Shown piece by piece: positions 6,336-12,930 of a DNA stretch of 16,956 nucleotides. The DNA lies in assembly GCA_035529175.1 (NCBI GenBank), contig DATKXG010000109.1:1-16956 (forward strand), in the 5' to 3' direction. The first letter of the stretch is position 1. Each line of letters starts with the position of its first letter. The notes beneath the pieces were generated by a model. That model worked only from the letters and a program-made list of their open reading frames with translations. It had not been told where the DNA came from and searched no databases. The position numbers were made by a program, and so were the translations under genes. Source of the DNA: Sva-07 sp035529175. GTDB taxonomy: Bacteria; Actinomycetota; Acidimicrobiia; Acidimicrobiales; Ilumatobacteraceae.

Positions 6336-7583
6336 ATGACGGGGCAACAGCGAACCGAGGAGGAAGTACGGGCCGAGGTGCGAGCGTGGCTCGACGCCAA
6401 TTGGGATGCGGATCGCCACCTCGTGGAGTGGCGGCGCCTGCTCGCCGACGCGGGATGGGCCGTGCCGTCGTGGCCGAAGCGCTGGCACGGACGCGAACTT
6501 CCGGCATGGGCCGACAAGCTCGTCGCCGACGAACTGCGCAGGGCCGGCGCCGTCGGGACGCCCCTCGGCGCCGGGATGTCGCTCGCTGCACCGACGATCA
6601 TGACCCACGGTTCCGACGAGCTGCGCACGCGCATCCTGCGCCCGACGATCACCGGCGAGGTCACCTGGACCCAGTTGTTCAGCGAACCCGGCGCCGGTTC
6701 CGACCTCGCCGGGCTCACCACGACGGCGAGGCGCGACGGCGACGACTTCGTGGTCAACGGCCAGAAGGTGTGGAACACGAGCGCCCACCACGCGGACTTC
6801 GGCATGCTGCTGGCGCGCACCGACTGGGAGGTCCCCAAACATCAGGGCATCAGCTACTTCGTGCTGCCGATGGACCAGCCCGGCGTGGTGGTCCGCCCGA
6901 TCCTGCAGATGAACCGCCACTCGTCGTTCAACGAGGTGTTCCTCACCGATGCCCGGATCCCCGCGGCCAACCTCGTCGGCGCCCTCGGCGACGGCTGGCG
7001 CGTCGCGCGGACGACCCTGATGCACGAGCGGACGTTCGCGACGCTCCGGCGGCCGTCGTTCGCCGGGGGCGCGAGGGGACGGACGATCGAGGAGGCCGCC
7101 GCAGAAGCCGCCGATCACTTCGCCACCTACGCGTGGTACCCGCAGCGGGCGGGTCGGGCAGACCTCGTCATCGAACGGGCTCACCACTTCGGGCGCACCG
7201 AGGATCCGATCGTCCGTCAGGCGATCGCCGAACTCTTGTCGTTCCAACGAGCGCACGAGTGGACCGCTGAGCGGGCCCGCGCAGCCCGAACACTGGGTCG
7301 AGCGCCAGGGCCGGAAGGGTCGCTCGGCAAGCTCGCAGCAAGCGGGGTCGCGAGGCGGTCGGCGCGGGTGCACGGTCTCATCGCGGGCGGGTCGGCCCTG
7401 CTCACCGACGGACCGAACGACCTCGATGCGGTCATCGCCGAAGTGCTCGTGTCGACTCCGGCTCAATCGATCGCCGGCGGGACCGACGAGATCCAGCACA
7501 ACATCATCGGCGAGAACATCCTCGGACTCCCCCGCGAGCCGAACACCGACCGCGACCTCGCCTTCCGAGACGTCCCGCGCTGA
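6336..7583 (+). CDS. Acyl-CoA dehydrogenase (FadE-like)
   Basis: A 415-residue flavoprotein that would introduce an alpha,beta double bond into an acyl-CoA and pass electrons to ETF. Landmarks: N-terminal helices with WAVPSWPKRWHG (41-52), the FAD/substrate motif LFSEPGAGSDLAG (114-126), NGQKVWNTSA (141-150), FNEVFLTDARIP (198-209) and the C-terminal signature SIAGGTDEIQHNIIGENILG (378-397). In medium-chain enzymes the catalytic Glu precedes GT (YEGT); here that stretch is AGGT, so the base must lie elsewhere, as in many actinobacterial FadE proteins. Length is normal. ATG at 6336 is chosen because the domain begins there and TACGGT sits 7 bases upstream; there is no ribosome site. It is divergent from the dienelactone hydrolase operon and shares its palindromic promoter. 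Confidence 0.94.
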   Translation: MTGQQRTEEEVRAEVRAWLDANWDADRHLVEWRRLLADAGWAVPSWPKRWHGRELPAWADKLVADELRRAGAVGTPLGAGMSLAAPTIMTHGSDELRTRILRPTITGEVTWTQLFSEPGAGSDLAGLTTTARRDGDDFVVNGQKVWNTSAHHADFGMLLARTDWEVPKHQGISYFVLPMDQPGVVVRPILQMNRHSSFNEVFLTDARIPAANLVGALGDGWRVARTTLMHERTFATLRRPSFAGGARGRTIEEAAAEAADHFATYAWYPQRAGRADLVIERAHHFGRTEDPIVRQAIAELLSFQRAHEWTAERARAARTLGRAPGPEGSLGKLAASGVARRSARVHGLIAGGSALLTDGPNDLDAVIAEVLVSTPAQSIAGGTDEIQHNIIGENILGLPREPNTDRDLAFRDVPR

Positions 7584-7591
7584 ACCCCATC

Positions 7592-7640
7592 CACCGATGA
7601 GTCAAGTGTCGCTATTCGGGCTTGGGTTCCATCGGTGAGT
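7592..7640. repeat. REP-like hairpin at convergent gene ends, copy 1
   Basis: CACCGATG (7593-7600 region) pairs with CATCGGTG (7629-7636 region), and inner CAAG/CTTG segments can pair, giving an imperfect hairpin just after the acyl-CoA dehydrogenase stop. Bases 7595-7621 match 11644-11670 at 22 of 27 positions by eye, and all five differences are transitions. It may terminate transcription from the plus strand; there is no T-tract. Confidence 0.5.
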
Positions 7641-7746
7641 GCAACGCCTGACGATTCGAGGTGTTGTGATGGGTGGTCGTTGGCAGCGTGGGCCGGCGCC
7701 ATGCCGGCGGAGGTGCGTGCGGAGTTGTTGGCGCGGTGGCGGGCCG
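7641..7746. other. Short unexplained stretch between hairpin and half copy
   Basis: This stretch lies between the copy-1 hairpin and the half copy at 7747. It reads open on the plus strand from about 7635 (WSLAAWAGAMPAEVRAELL and onward) with G-ending codons (TTG, GCG, CGG) rather than the C-ending codons of the neighbours. It also holds a GC-rich hairpin CCGGC-gccat-GCCGG at 7693-7707. The reading frame runs on into the antisense of the nitroreductase, so no intact gene is called. It may be a remnant of inserted coding DNA; I recognise no family. Confidence 0.3.
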
Positions 7747-7768
7747 GGGCGCTTCGCTCATCGCTAGG
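7747..7768. repeat. Half copy of the REP-like element
   Basis: Bases 7747-7768 (core TTCGCTCATCGCT) match 11667-11688 at 20 of 22 positions. Only the right half of the element is present here; the matching left half lies 126 bases upstream at 7595-7621. It overlaps the last codon and stop (TAG, 7766-7764) of the nitroreductase. Confidence 0.5.
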
Positions 7769-8402
7769 ACCACTCGTTCCAGCAGATGAACTCCTCGGCG
7801 GGTGGGCGCTTGGCCGGCTTGAAGTCGGTGCCGATCGTGTACGCCACCGGGAACAGGCCGGCCTGGCTGTAGTCGTCGTACGGGATACCGAGCAGCTCGG
7901 AGATTTCGCGTTCGTTCTGCAAGCTCAGCGAGGTCCAGGCCGAGCCGAGGCCCCGCTCGCGCAGCGCGAGCATGAAGCTCCACACCGCGGGGAGTATCCC
8001 GCCCCACCGTGATGCCTGGCGCCACGAGGGCGTGCCCTCGCCCATTCGATCGGCGAGCAACGGGATGACCAGCACCGGCACCTCGTGCATGTGCTCGGCG
8101 AGGTGGCGGGCCGACTGGTTCACTCGGTCGGCCTGGGAGCCGGGTTCAGGCTCCGGCGCTCCCGCGTAGGACGCCGCGAAGTTCGCTCGGTAGATGTCGG
8201 CGATCACCAGCTTCTTCGCGGCGTCCTCGACCATCATCCAACGCCATCGCTGCGAGTTCGACCCGGTCGGTGACTGGTGGGCGATGTCGATGCACTCGAT
8301 GAGCACGTCGCGGGGTACCGGCCTGGTGAGATCGAGCCGCTTGCGGACGGCACGGGTCGTCGTGAGCACCTCGTCGGCGCTCAGGCCGAGCTTCTCGGTC
8401 AC
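7764..8402 (-). CDS. Nitroreductase family protein
   Basis: A 212-residue FMN-dependent oxidoreductase of the nitroreductase fold, using NAD(P)H on a nitro, quinone or similar electron-poor substrate that cannot be specified. Motifs: the FMN-phosphate segment TTRAVRKRLDL (15-25), SPTGSNSQRWRWMMVED (44-60), and the C-terminal GLGSAWTSL (151-159) and LGIPYDDY (171-178) segments. GTG at 8402 is chosen because it overlaps the stop of the upstream split-barrel gene (GTGA) and has AAGGGG 8 bases upstream; an ATG ten codons earlier lies inside the neighbour. The two genes form a coupled pair, suggesting a shared flavin-linked reduction. The 3' end faces the acyl-CoA dehydrogenase across a hairpin. 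Confidence 0.88.
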   Translation of the reverse strand: MTEKLGLSADEVLTTTRAVRKRLDLTRPVPRDVLIECIDIAHQSPTGSNSQRWRWMMVEDAAKKLVIADIYRANFAASYAGAPEPEPGSQADRVNQSARHLAEHMHEVPVLVIPLLADRMGEGTPSWRQASRWGGILPAVWSFMLALRERGLGSAWTSLSLQNEREISELLGIPYDDYSQAGLFPVAYTIGTDFKPAKRPPAEEFICWNEWS

Positions 8403-8920
8403 GAGGCGGACCCCTTCTGCGCCTTCATCCACTCGGCAGTGGCCTTGCCCATCTTCTGGCCGTCGTAGCCGATGCGCTGGGTGGGCTCGACTTCGAGGAT
8501 GACGCGGCGCGGCGAGTCGAGGAACTTCTCGAACACCTTCGCACCCTCGACGTCGTCACCCCGGATCGCCTTCGCGAGCGCCGGGTAGAACCAGTCCTTG
8601 GTCTCCTGGTCGTCTCGCACGGTGCACGTGCCCTTGTACGTCACCGTCTTGTTGCGGGCCATCTTCGAGCCGGTCGACGTGACGACGATGCAGACTCGGG
8701 GGTCACGACGAACGGCGCTGATCCTGGCCCGCTGGCTGGATGCCGTGAGCCAGAACTTCCCGTCGACGAACACATACGACATGATCACGCCGACGGGCCA
8801 CCCCTCCTTGTTCGACCAGATGAACGTGCACTCGTTCTGTGCATCGAGCATCTCGGCTTCGTCGTCGGCGTCGAGGCCGAACACGGTGACGTCTTCGTAG
8901 TTCTCGGGATGTTCGCTCAT
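8399..8920 (-). CDS. Pyridoxamine 5'-phosphate oxidase-like split-barrel protein
   Basis: A 173-residue member of the FMN/F420-binding split-barrel superfamily. The pattern is an N-terminal helix (AEMLDAQNECTFIW), then strands GWPVGVIMSYVFVDGKFWLTA (40-60), the basic SSQRARISAVRRDPRVCIVV (61-80), TYKGTCTV (94-101) and a terminal strand RRVILEVEPTQRIGYDG (138-154). In actinobacteria such proteins often bind F420 and reduce small molecules, but heme- or FMN-binding members also exist, so the cofactor is uncertain. The start at ATG 8920 has no ribosome site but has TACGGT 6 bases upstream, consistent with a leaderless mRNA. It is the first gene of a two-gene operon with the nitroreductase. Confidence 0.87.
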   Translation of the reverse strand: MSEHPENYEDVTVFGLDADDEAEMLDAQNECTFIWSNKEGWPVGVIMSYVFVDGKFWLTASSQRARISAVRRDPRVCIVVTSTGSKMARNKTVTYKGTCTVRDDQETKDWFYPALAKAIRGDDVEGAKVFEKFLDSPRRVILEVEPTQRIGYDGQKMGKATAEWMKAQKGSAS

Positions 8921-8932
8921 GGACGCACCGTA
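8921..8932 (-). promoter_or_regulatory. -10-like TACGGT for leaderless transcript
   Basis: TACGGT reads on the minus strand from 8932 to 8927, followed by 6 bases and the ATG of the split-barrel gene. The same hexamer lies 7 bases before both start codons at the 6266/6336 divergent promoter. No clear -35 is visible. Confidence 0.5.
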
Positions 8933-8966
8933 CGGCGCCGGTGGAGCGGCCGACGATGCAGAGCGG

Positions 8967-10256
8967 TCAGGCGGGTTCGAAGCGCAGCGGGAGTTCCCTC
9001 ATCGGGAACAGGATGAAGCTCGGTTCGTGGATCGGCGCGACGAGTTCACGTGCCAGCTCGATCGACGAGGTGCGCTCGAGCCACTGCGTGAATCCGCTGA
9101 CGAGTTCCTGGCGTGCCAGTGCACTACCCACGCAGAAGTGCGGGCCGACACCGAACGCGAGGTGCTGTGGGGTGCGCGGCCGGTCGATGTCGAATTCGTC
9201 GGCTCGTTCGAACACCGACGCGTCGCGGTTGGCGGCGGCGTAGCGCACCATCACCATCGAACCCTCCGGTATCACGACGCCACCGACCTCCACGTCGCGG
9301 GTCGCACGACGGGTGAGCCCCTGCACCGGGCTCTCGAACCGTAGGACCTCCTCGATGAACCGGGGCACGAGCGACAGGTCGCGGCGGACCCGCTCCTGTA
9401 CGTCGGGGTGACGGGTGAGCAGCCACATGCCGTGGTTCAGCGCGCTCGTGGTCGTCTCGAACCCGCCGGTCACGAGTTGATGCATCAGGTTCTGCAGCTC
9501 TGCGACGCTCAACGGCTCGACGCCGTCTTCGTCCTCGTGGGCGTGCACGAGCGTGGAGATGAGGTCGTCGGTCGGCTCCGCACGCCGCGCCTCGAAGACA
9601 GCGGCGAGGTGATGCTGAGCCTCGAGCTCGATCTCGACGGTCTCGAGCACCTCGTCGGCGGTCAGCGGGCGCATTGCGAGCGCGAGCATGGCGCCGGCCC
9701 AGCGGTTGAAGCGATGAATCTCGGAGCTGTCGAGGCCCAGCTCCTCGGCGATGATGATCCCCGGAAGTGGCATCGCGAAGTCCAGGTTGAACTCGCACTC
9801 CCTGCGCTCCATCAACCCGTCGATCAGCCCGCGGGTGACGTCATCGATGTGAGGCGCCATGTCGGCGATGCGACGCGGGAGGAAGGCCTTGGCGACCAAG
9901 CGTCGGTAGTCGGTGTGGACCGGCGGATCGGTGCGCTGCAGCGTCTCGACCGGACCCCAGCCACGTTCGCGCAGGATCTCCTGATACCGACGAGCGTTGT
10001 CGACCTGTAGTCCCTTCTTCGCTCCCCCGCCGCGTCCGCTGCTCGAGAACAGCTCCGGGTTCGTGAGCACGAACCGGACGTCCTCGTAGCGCGTGACCAT
10101 CACGGCGCCGATCTCGGGCATCGGGAACACGGGACACCGCTCCTGCAACTCGGCGTAGAAGTCCCAGGGATCGTCCTGGATCATCGGGTCGAGCATCGTG
10201 TGATCGACGGGACACGCGAGTGCGCCGATCCGGTCCTCGAGGGTCTGCTCTGCCAT
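8967..10256 (-). CDS. Cytochrome P450 (first of two)
   Basis: A 429-residue soluble bacterial P450 monooxygenase. Signatures: I-helix oxygen-binding motif GGFETTT (264-270), K-helix ExxR at Glu303-Arg306 (EVLRFESP) and heme-binding loop FGVGPHFCVG with cysteine ligand Cys375. The RTDPPVHTDYRRLVAKAF segment (108-125) is the usual C-helix region. No membrane anchor is present, so it is cytoplasmic and would need a ferredoxin and reductase, neither of which is encoded nearby. The substrate is not readable. Start is ATG 10256; the open frame does not extend beyond it with conserved sequence. AACACT 7 bases upstream is a weak -10 candidate. It is 46 bases upstream of the split-barrel gene on the same strand, but that gene has its own promoter-like hexamer. 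Confidence 0.94.
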   Translation of the reverse strand: MAEQTLEDRIGALACPVDHTMLDPMIQDDPWDFYAELQERCPVFPMPEIGAVMVTRYEDVRFVLTNPELFSSSGRGGGAKKGLQVDNARRYQEILRERGWGPVETLQRTDPPVHTDYRRLVAKAFLPRRIADMAPHIDDVTRGLIDGLMERRECEFNLDFAMPLPGIIIAEELGLDSSEIHRFNRWAGAMLALAMRPLTADEVLETVEIELEAQHHLAAVFEARRAEPTDDLISTLVHAHEDEDGVEPLSVAELQNLMHQLVTGGFETTTSALNHGMWLLTRHPDVQERVRRDLSLVPRFIEEVLRFESPVQGLTRRATRDVEVGGVVIPEGSMVMVRYAAANRDASVFERADEFDIDRPRTPQHLAFGVGPHFCVGSALARQELVSGFTQWLERTSSIELARELVAPIHEPSFILFPMRELPLRFEPA

Positions 10257-10423
10257 GCCGATCAGTGTTCCAGGTCCCCGGCTTCCCGTTCGGAGCGGAC
10301 GGTCCTGGTCGACACGTGAGTGCCATCGGGAATAGACATCTCCAGGTTCCGGTTGTGTGGTTTACTACTAAACAGTGAGACTTGCTCGCACCCCCCAACT
10401 CCGAAAGCAGACCGAGGAACGAC
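10257..10423. promoter_or_regulatory. Divergent region with GTTTA-N4-TAAAC palindrome
   Basis: This 167-base gap separates the first P450 from the cyclic-nucleotide-binding gene. A conspicuous AT-rich palindrome, GTTTA-CTAC-TAAAC (10360-10373), lies about 50 bases before the plus-strand start and is a candidate operator or promoter core. GAGGAA (10414-10419) is the ribosome site of the plus-strand gene. No clean -35/-10 pair could be fixed. Confidence 0.45.
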
Positions 10424-10828
10424 ATGTTCGCCACCAAGACCCGCATCCATCCCGAACTCGCCACCAGCGAACTCGGCCTCGCTGCTCCCATCGAGGAACT
10501 GCAGAGGCTCGATCGCCTGGCGACGATCATCTCGGTCCCCGCCGGTGAACAGATCATGCAGATGGACGGCTTCGGCCGCGAGTGCTTCATCGTGATCGAC
10601 GGCCAATTCAGGGTCGAGCGGGACGACCTGACGATCGTCGTCGGCGCCGGCGCAGTCCTCGGCGAGATGGCGTTGCTCACGCTCAAGCCGCGCAGCGCCA
10701 CCGTGACCGCAGCCACCGACTCGACCGTCTACGTCTTGAACCGGGCCGAATTCTCGAGCCTGCTCGACACGTGCCCGAGCATCGCTCAACACGTGCTCGT
10801 CGGCGCCACCCGCCGCGCCGCCGCCTGA
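10424..10828 (+). CDS. Stand-alone cyclic nucleotide-binding domain protein
   Basis: A 134-residue protein made almost entirely of one cyclic-nucleotide-binding (Crp/PKA-type) domain. The phosphate-binding cassette is LGEMALLTLKPRSATVTA (79-96), with Glu81 and Arg90, the residues that hold the ribose 2'-hydroxyl and the cyclic phosphate, both kept. Other landmarks are the strand VPAGEQIMQMD (38-48) and CFIVIDGQFRV (54-64). There is no C-terminal helix-turn-helix, so it is not a Crp-type transcription factor; it ends in RRAAA just after the domain's C-helix. It may act as a cAMP-responsive partner subunit, but no partner is evident. The ATG at 10424 is set by GAGGAA 4 bases upstream; an in-frame upstream ATG at 10382 lacks a ribosome site. 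The TIM-barrel gene follows after 44 bases. Confidence 0.88.
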   Translation: MFATKTRIHPELATSELGLAAPIEELQRLDRLATIISVPAGEQIMQMDGFGRECFIVIDGQFRVERDDLTIVVGAGAVLGEMALLTLKPRSATVTAATDSTVYVLNRAEFSSLLDTCPSIAQHVLVGATRRAAA

Positions 10829-10872
10829 CCCTGCCGCTGTCAGACCCTGCCGTTGGGTCCTAGGTTGTCGAC
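10827..10872 (+). promoter_or_regulatory. Promoter with direct repeat before the TIM-barrel gene
   Basis: GACCCTGCCG occurs twice, at 10827-10836 and 10843-10852 (16 bases apart). The second copy also forms an inverted pair GACCC (10843-10847) / GGGTC (10855-10859). TAGGTT (10861-10866) lies 6 bases before the ATG at 10873, fitting a leaderless -10; TGTCAG at 10838 is a weak -35 at 17 bases. Confidence 0.45.
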
Positions 10873-11649
10873 ATGACGACCGAGGAACGACTGCTCTCAC
10901 TCGCAGCGGGAGTGTGCCCTGACACCGGGCCTGCCGAGTTCGTGTCCGCGTGCGCGTCGGCCGGCTGGCCTGCCTGCGGCATCTGGTACGACGCTGCGAC
11001 GTGGACCGACGCCGTTGCCGCCGAGGTTCGCCGGCGGCTCGACGACACCGGTCTGATCGCGCTCGACATGGAGCCGATCTTCGTGACCCCGGACGGCGAC
11101 CACGGCGACGCGGTGATCGAGGCAGCGGCAACCGTCGGCGCCCGCAATCTTCTCGTCGTGTCCCGAGGCGTCGACGACGACCGGTTCGTCGAGCGCTTCG
11201 GTGAACTCTGCGATCTCGCCGCGGCGCACGGCATCGGGTGCAGCCTCGAGTTCATGGCCTTCATGTCGATCCGTGATCTCCCACAGGCGACCGCCGTGCT
11301 CGACGCAGTCGACCGGCCGAACGCGAGCGTGTTGATCGACAACCTGCATCTTGCCCGAACCGGCGGCGCAGTCGCCGACGTGGCTGCGGTCGATCCAGCC
11401 CGACTGCCGTACGTCCAGCTGTGCGACGCGCCGGCATCGGCGCCCGAGCAGCTCGTCGTCGAGGCCCTCGACGGCCGCCTCACGCTGGGTGTAGGCGAAC
11501 TGCCGGTCAGCGAACTCGTCGAGGTGCTCCCCGCGCACACCGCGCTCTCGTTCGAGATCCGCTCTGCCCAGCTTCGGTCGGCCCACCCCGATCCCACCGA
11601 CCGGGCCCGCCACGTGCTCAAGACCACCCAGGCATTCCTCCAGCGATGA
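10873..11649 (+). CDS. TIM-barrel protein, xylose isomerase/AP endonuclease-2-like
   Basis: A 258-residue protein with the fold pattern of sugar-phosphate isomerase/epimerase-like (AP_endonuc_2) barrels. Likely metal or substrate ligands are Glu126 in SLEFMAF, Asp156 and His159 in VLIDNLHLARTGG, Asp185 in YVQLCDAP and Glu228 in LSFEIRS, at positions where the family has Glu, Asp/His, Gln/Asp and Glu. Such proteins isomerise, epimerise or dehydrate small polyhydroxy compounds; which one is not readable. The start at ATG 10873 lacks a ribosome site and follows TAGGTT by 6 bases. The stop (TGA) lies inside the stem of the hairpin repeat at 11641-11685, just before the convergent second P450. Confidence 0.85.
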   Translation: MTTEERLLSLAAGVCPDTGPAEFVSACASAGWPACGIWYDAATWTDAVAAEVRRRLDDTGLIALDMEPIFVTPDGDHGDAVIEAAATVGARNLLVVSRGVDDDRFVERFGELCDLAAAHGIGCSLEFMAFMSIRDLPQATAVLDAVDRPNASVLIDNLHLARTGGAVADVAAVDPARLPYVQLCDAPASAPEQLVVEALDGRLTLGVGELPVSELVEVLPAHTALSFEIRSAQLRSAHPDPTDRARHVLKTTQAFLQR

Positions 11650-11688
11650 GCCAAACGCCGCTATCCGGGCGGTTCGCTCATCGCTGGG
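11641..11688. repeat. REP-like hairpin at convergent gene ends, copy 2
   Basis: CAGCGATGAGC (11641-11651 less one end base) pairs with GCTCATCGCTG (11676-11686), an 11-bp perfect stem; inside it AA/TT and CGCC/GGCG can also pair around the loop GCTATCCG. It sits between the ends of the TIM-barrel and second P450 genes and overlaps the TIM-barrel stop, so it could end transcription in both directions. There is no T-tract. Its left and right halves match 7595-7621 and 7747-7768. Confidence 0.6.
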
Positions 11689-11692
11689 GTTG

Positions 11693-12904
11693 TCAGGCGG
11701 TGGGTTGTCGGACAGTCCAGCGGATGGGGAGGGTGGTCAGTCCGCGGAGGATGAACGGCTCGTTCACGGCGACCGGTCCGGTGCGCTCGACGGTCTCGAA
11801 CCGTTCGATGATCCACCGCAGCGCCAGCTCGCCCTCGCGCCGGGCGAGCGCGTTGCCGATGCAGTGGTGCACGCCCCACCCGAAGGCGAGGTGAGGCCGG
11901 GTCCCGGCGCCGAATCGGTCGAGCCGGACCTCGTCGGGCGCATCCCACACCGCGTCGTCACGGTTCGCCGACGCGAACAGCACCTGCAGGCGTGAGCCGG
12001 CAGGAAACTCGGTCCCGGCCACCACGCTGGGCGCGGGGTTCGACCGGAACAGGCCCTGGACCGGCGAGTCGAACCGCAGGAACTCCTCGACCGCCGATGG
12101 CACGAGATCGGGTTGCGCGCGGAGGATCTCGATCAGATCGGGCTGCTCGATCAGCCGGTACAGCATCAGCGAGATCAGGCTGGCCGTGGTCTCGTGACCC
12201 GCGACGAGCAGCTGCTGGCTCAGCCGGCGCACCTCACGGTGATCGAGCGTTCCCTCGATCTCGGCGAGCGTCATCACCGACAGGACGTCATCGGGCAGTT
12301 CCTCACGACGCTCGTGGAGCGTCCGTCGGTCGTCGACCAACTGGTCGACGAGCACGAACAGCTGACGGTTCGCCTCCTCCGCCAACGACGGGTCGGCGCC
12401 GCCGAGCGTGTTGACGATGTCGTCCGACCATCGCCCGAAGTCATCGCGCCGCTTGCGAGGAACCCCCAGCAGCGCCGCGATCACGACCGCGGGGAACGGA
12501 AACGCGAACAGCCGCACGAAGTCGCCCTCGCCGTCGGCGCCGAACGCGGTGGACCACAACGACTCACCTTCATGGACGATCTCGTCGTCGAGTGCTGCGA
12601 TCGCACTCGGCCGGAAGGCGTCCTGCAGCACCTTGCGTTGCCTGCGGTGATCTGGGTCGTCGGCCGTGCCGAGCACGCCGCGATCCTGTTCGTAGACGCC
12701 GACGCCGAACCCGTTGCACCACTCGCCCGGCCGCATCAGCACGTCGAAGACGTCGGCGTGGCGGCCGATCACGTGGAACGGCGGATCGTGCGCCGTCTCG
12801 GTGTGGACCGGGCACCTCTCGCGCAGCGTCCGGTGACCGTTCGACGGTTCGAGATCGTTCGCGTGGGCGAGATGCGAGTAGTCGGGATCACCCAGTTCGA
12901 TCAC
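11693..12904 (-). CDS. Cytochrome P450 (second)
   Basis: A 403-residue soluble P450 monooxygenase. Signatures: I-helix AGHETT (235-240), K-helix ExxR at Glu274-Arg277 (EFLRFDSP) and heme loop FGWGVHHCIG with cysteine ligand Cys348. It differs clearly from the first P450, so the two are not a recent duplication. Start is set at GTG 12904, the only plausible in-frame start before conserved sequence (IELGDPDYS); GAGG lies only 2 bases upstream, so the call is moderate. The open frame continues upstream but there it is antiparallel or out-of-frame reading of the SDR gene. It follows the SDR gene at 12931 by 26 bases and is probably the last gene of an operon with both tandem SDRs, which may oxidise the alcohol it makes. 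Confidence 0.92.
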   Translation of the reverse strand: MIELGDPDYSHLAHANDLEPSNGHRTLRERCPVHTETAHDPPFHVIGRHADVFDVLMRPGEWCNGFGVGVYEQDRGVLGTADDPDHRRQRKVLQDAFRPSAIAALDDEIVHEGESLWSTAFGADGEGDFVRLFAFPFPAVVIAALLGVPRKRRDDFGRWSDDIVNTLGGADPSLAEEANRQLFVLVDQLVDDRRTLHERREELPDDVLSVMTLAEIEGTLDHREVRRLSQQLLVAGHETTASLISLMLYRLIEQPDLIEILRAQPDLVPSAVEEFLRFDSPVQGLFRSNPAPSVVAGTEFPAGSRLQVLFASANRDDAVWDAPDEVRLDRFGAGTRPHLAFGWGVHHCIGNALARREGELALRWIIERFETVERTGPVAVNEPFILRGLTTLPIRWTVRQPTA

Positions 12905-12930
12905 ATCCTCACCGTGCCGCTCACGCGGAC

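Noticed and set aside
7635..8012. Plus-strand open frame of 125 codons at the acyl-CoA dehydrogenase/nitroreductase junction
   Set aside because: Most of it is antisense to the nitroreductase, whose motifs are clear; only the first part is noted as a possible remnant.
10424..10828. Crp-type transcription factor
   Set aside because: The protein ends right after the cyclic-nucleotide domain; there is no room for a helix-turn-helix and no frameshifted one follows.
11641..11688. Classic intrinsic terminator
   Set aside because: The stem is strong but no T-run follows on either strand, and the sequence recurs elsewhere, so a repeat is the better label.
8967..12904. The two P450 genes as a duplication
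   Set aside because: Outside the heme loop, I-helix and ExxR regions the sequences differ widely and lengths differ (429 and 403).
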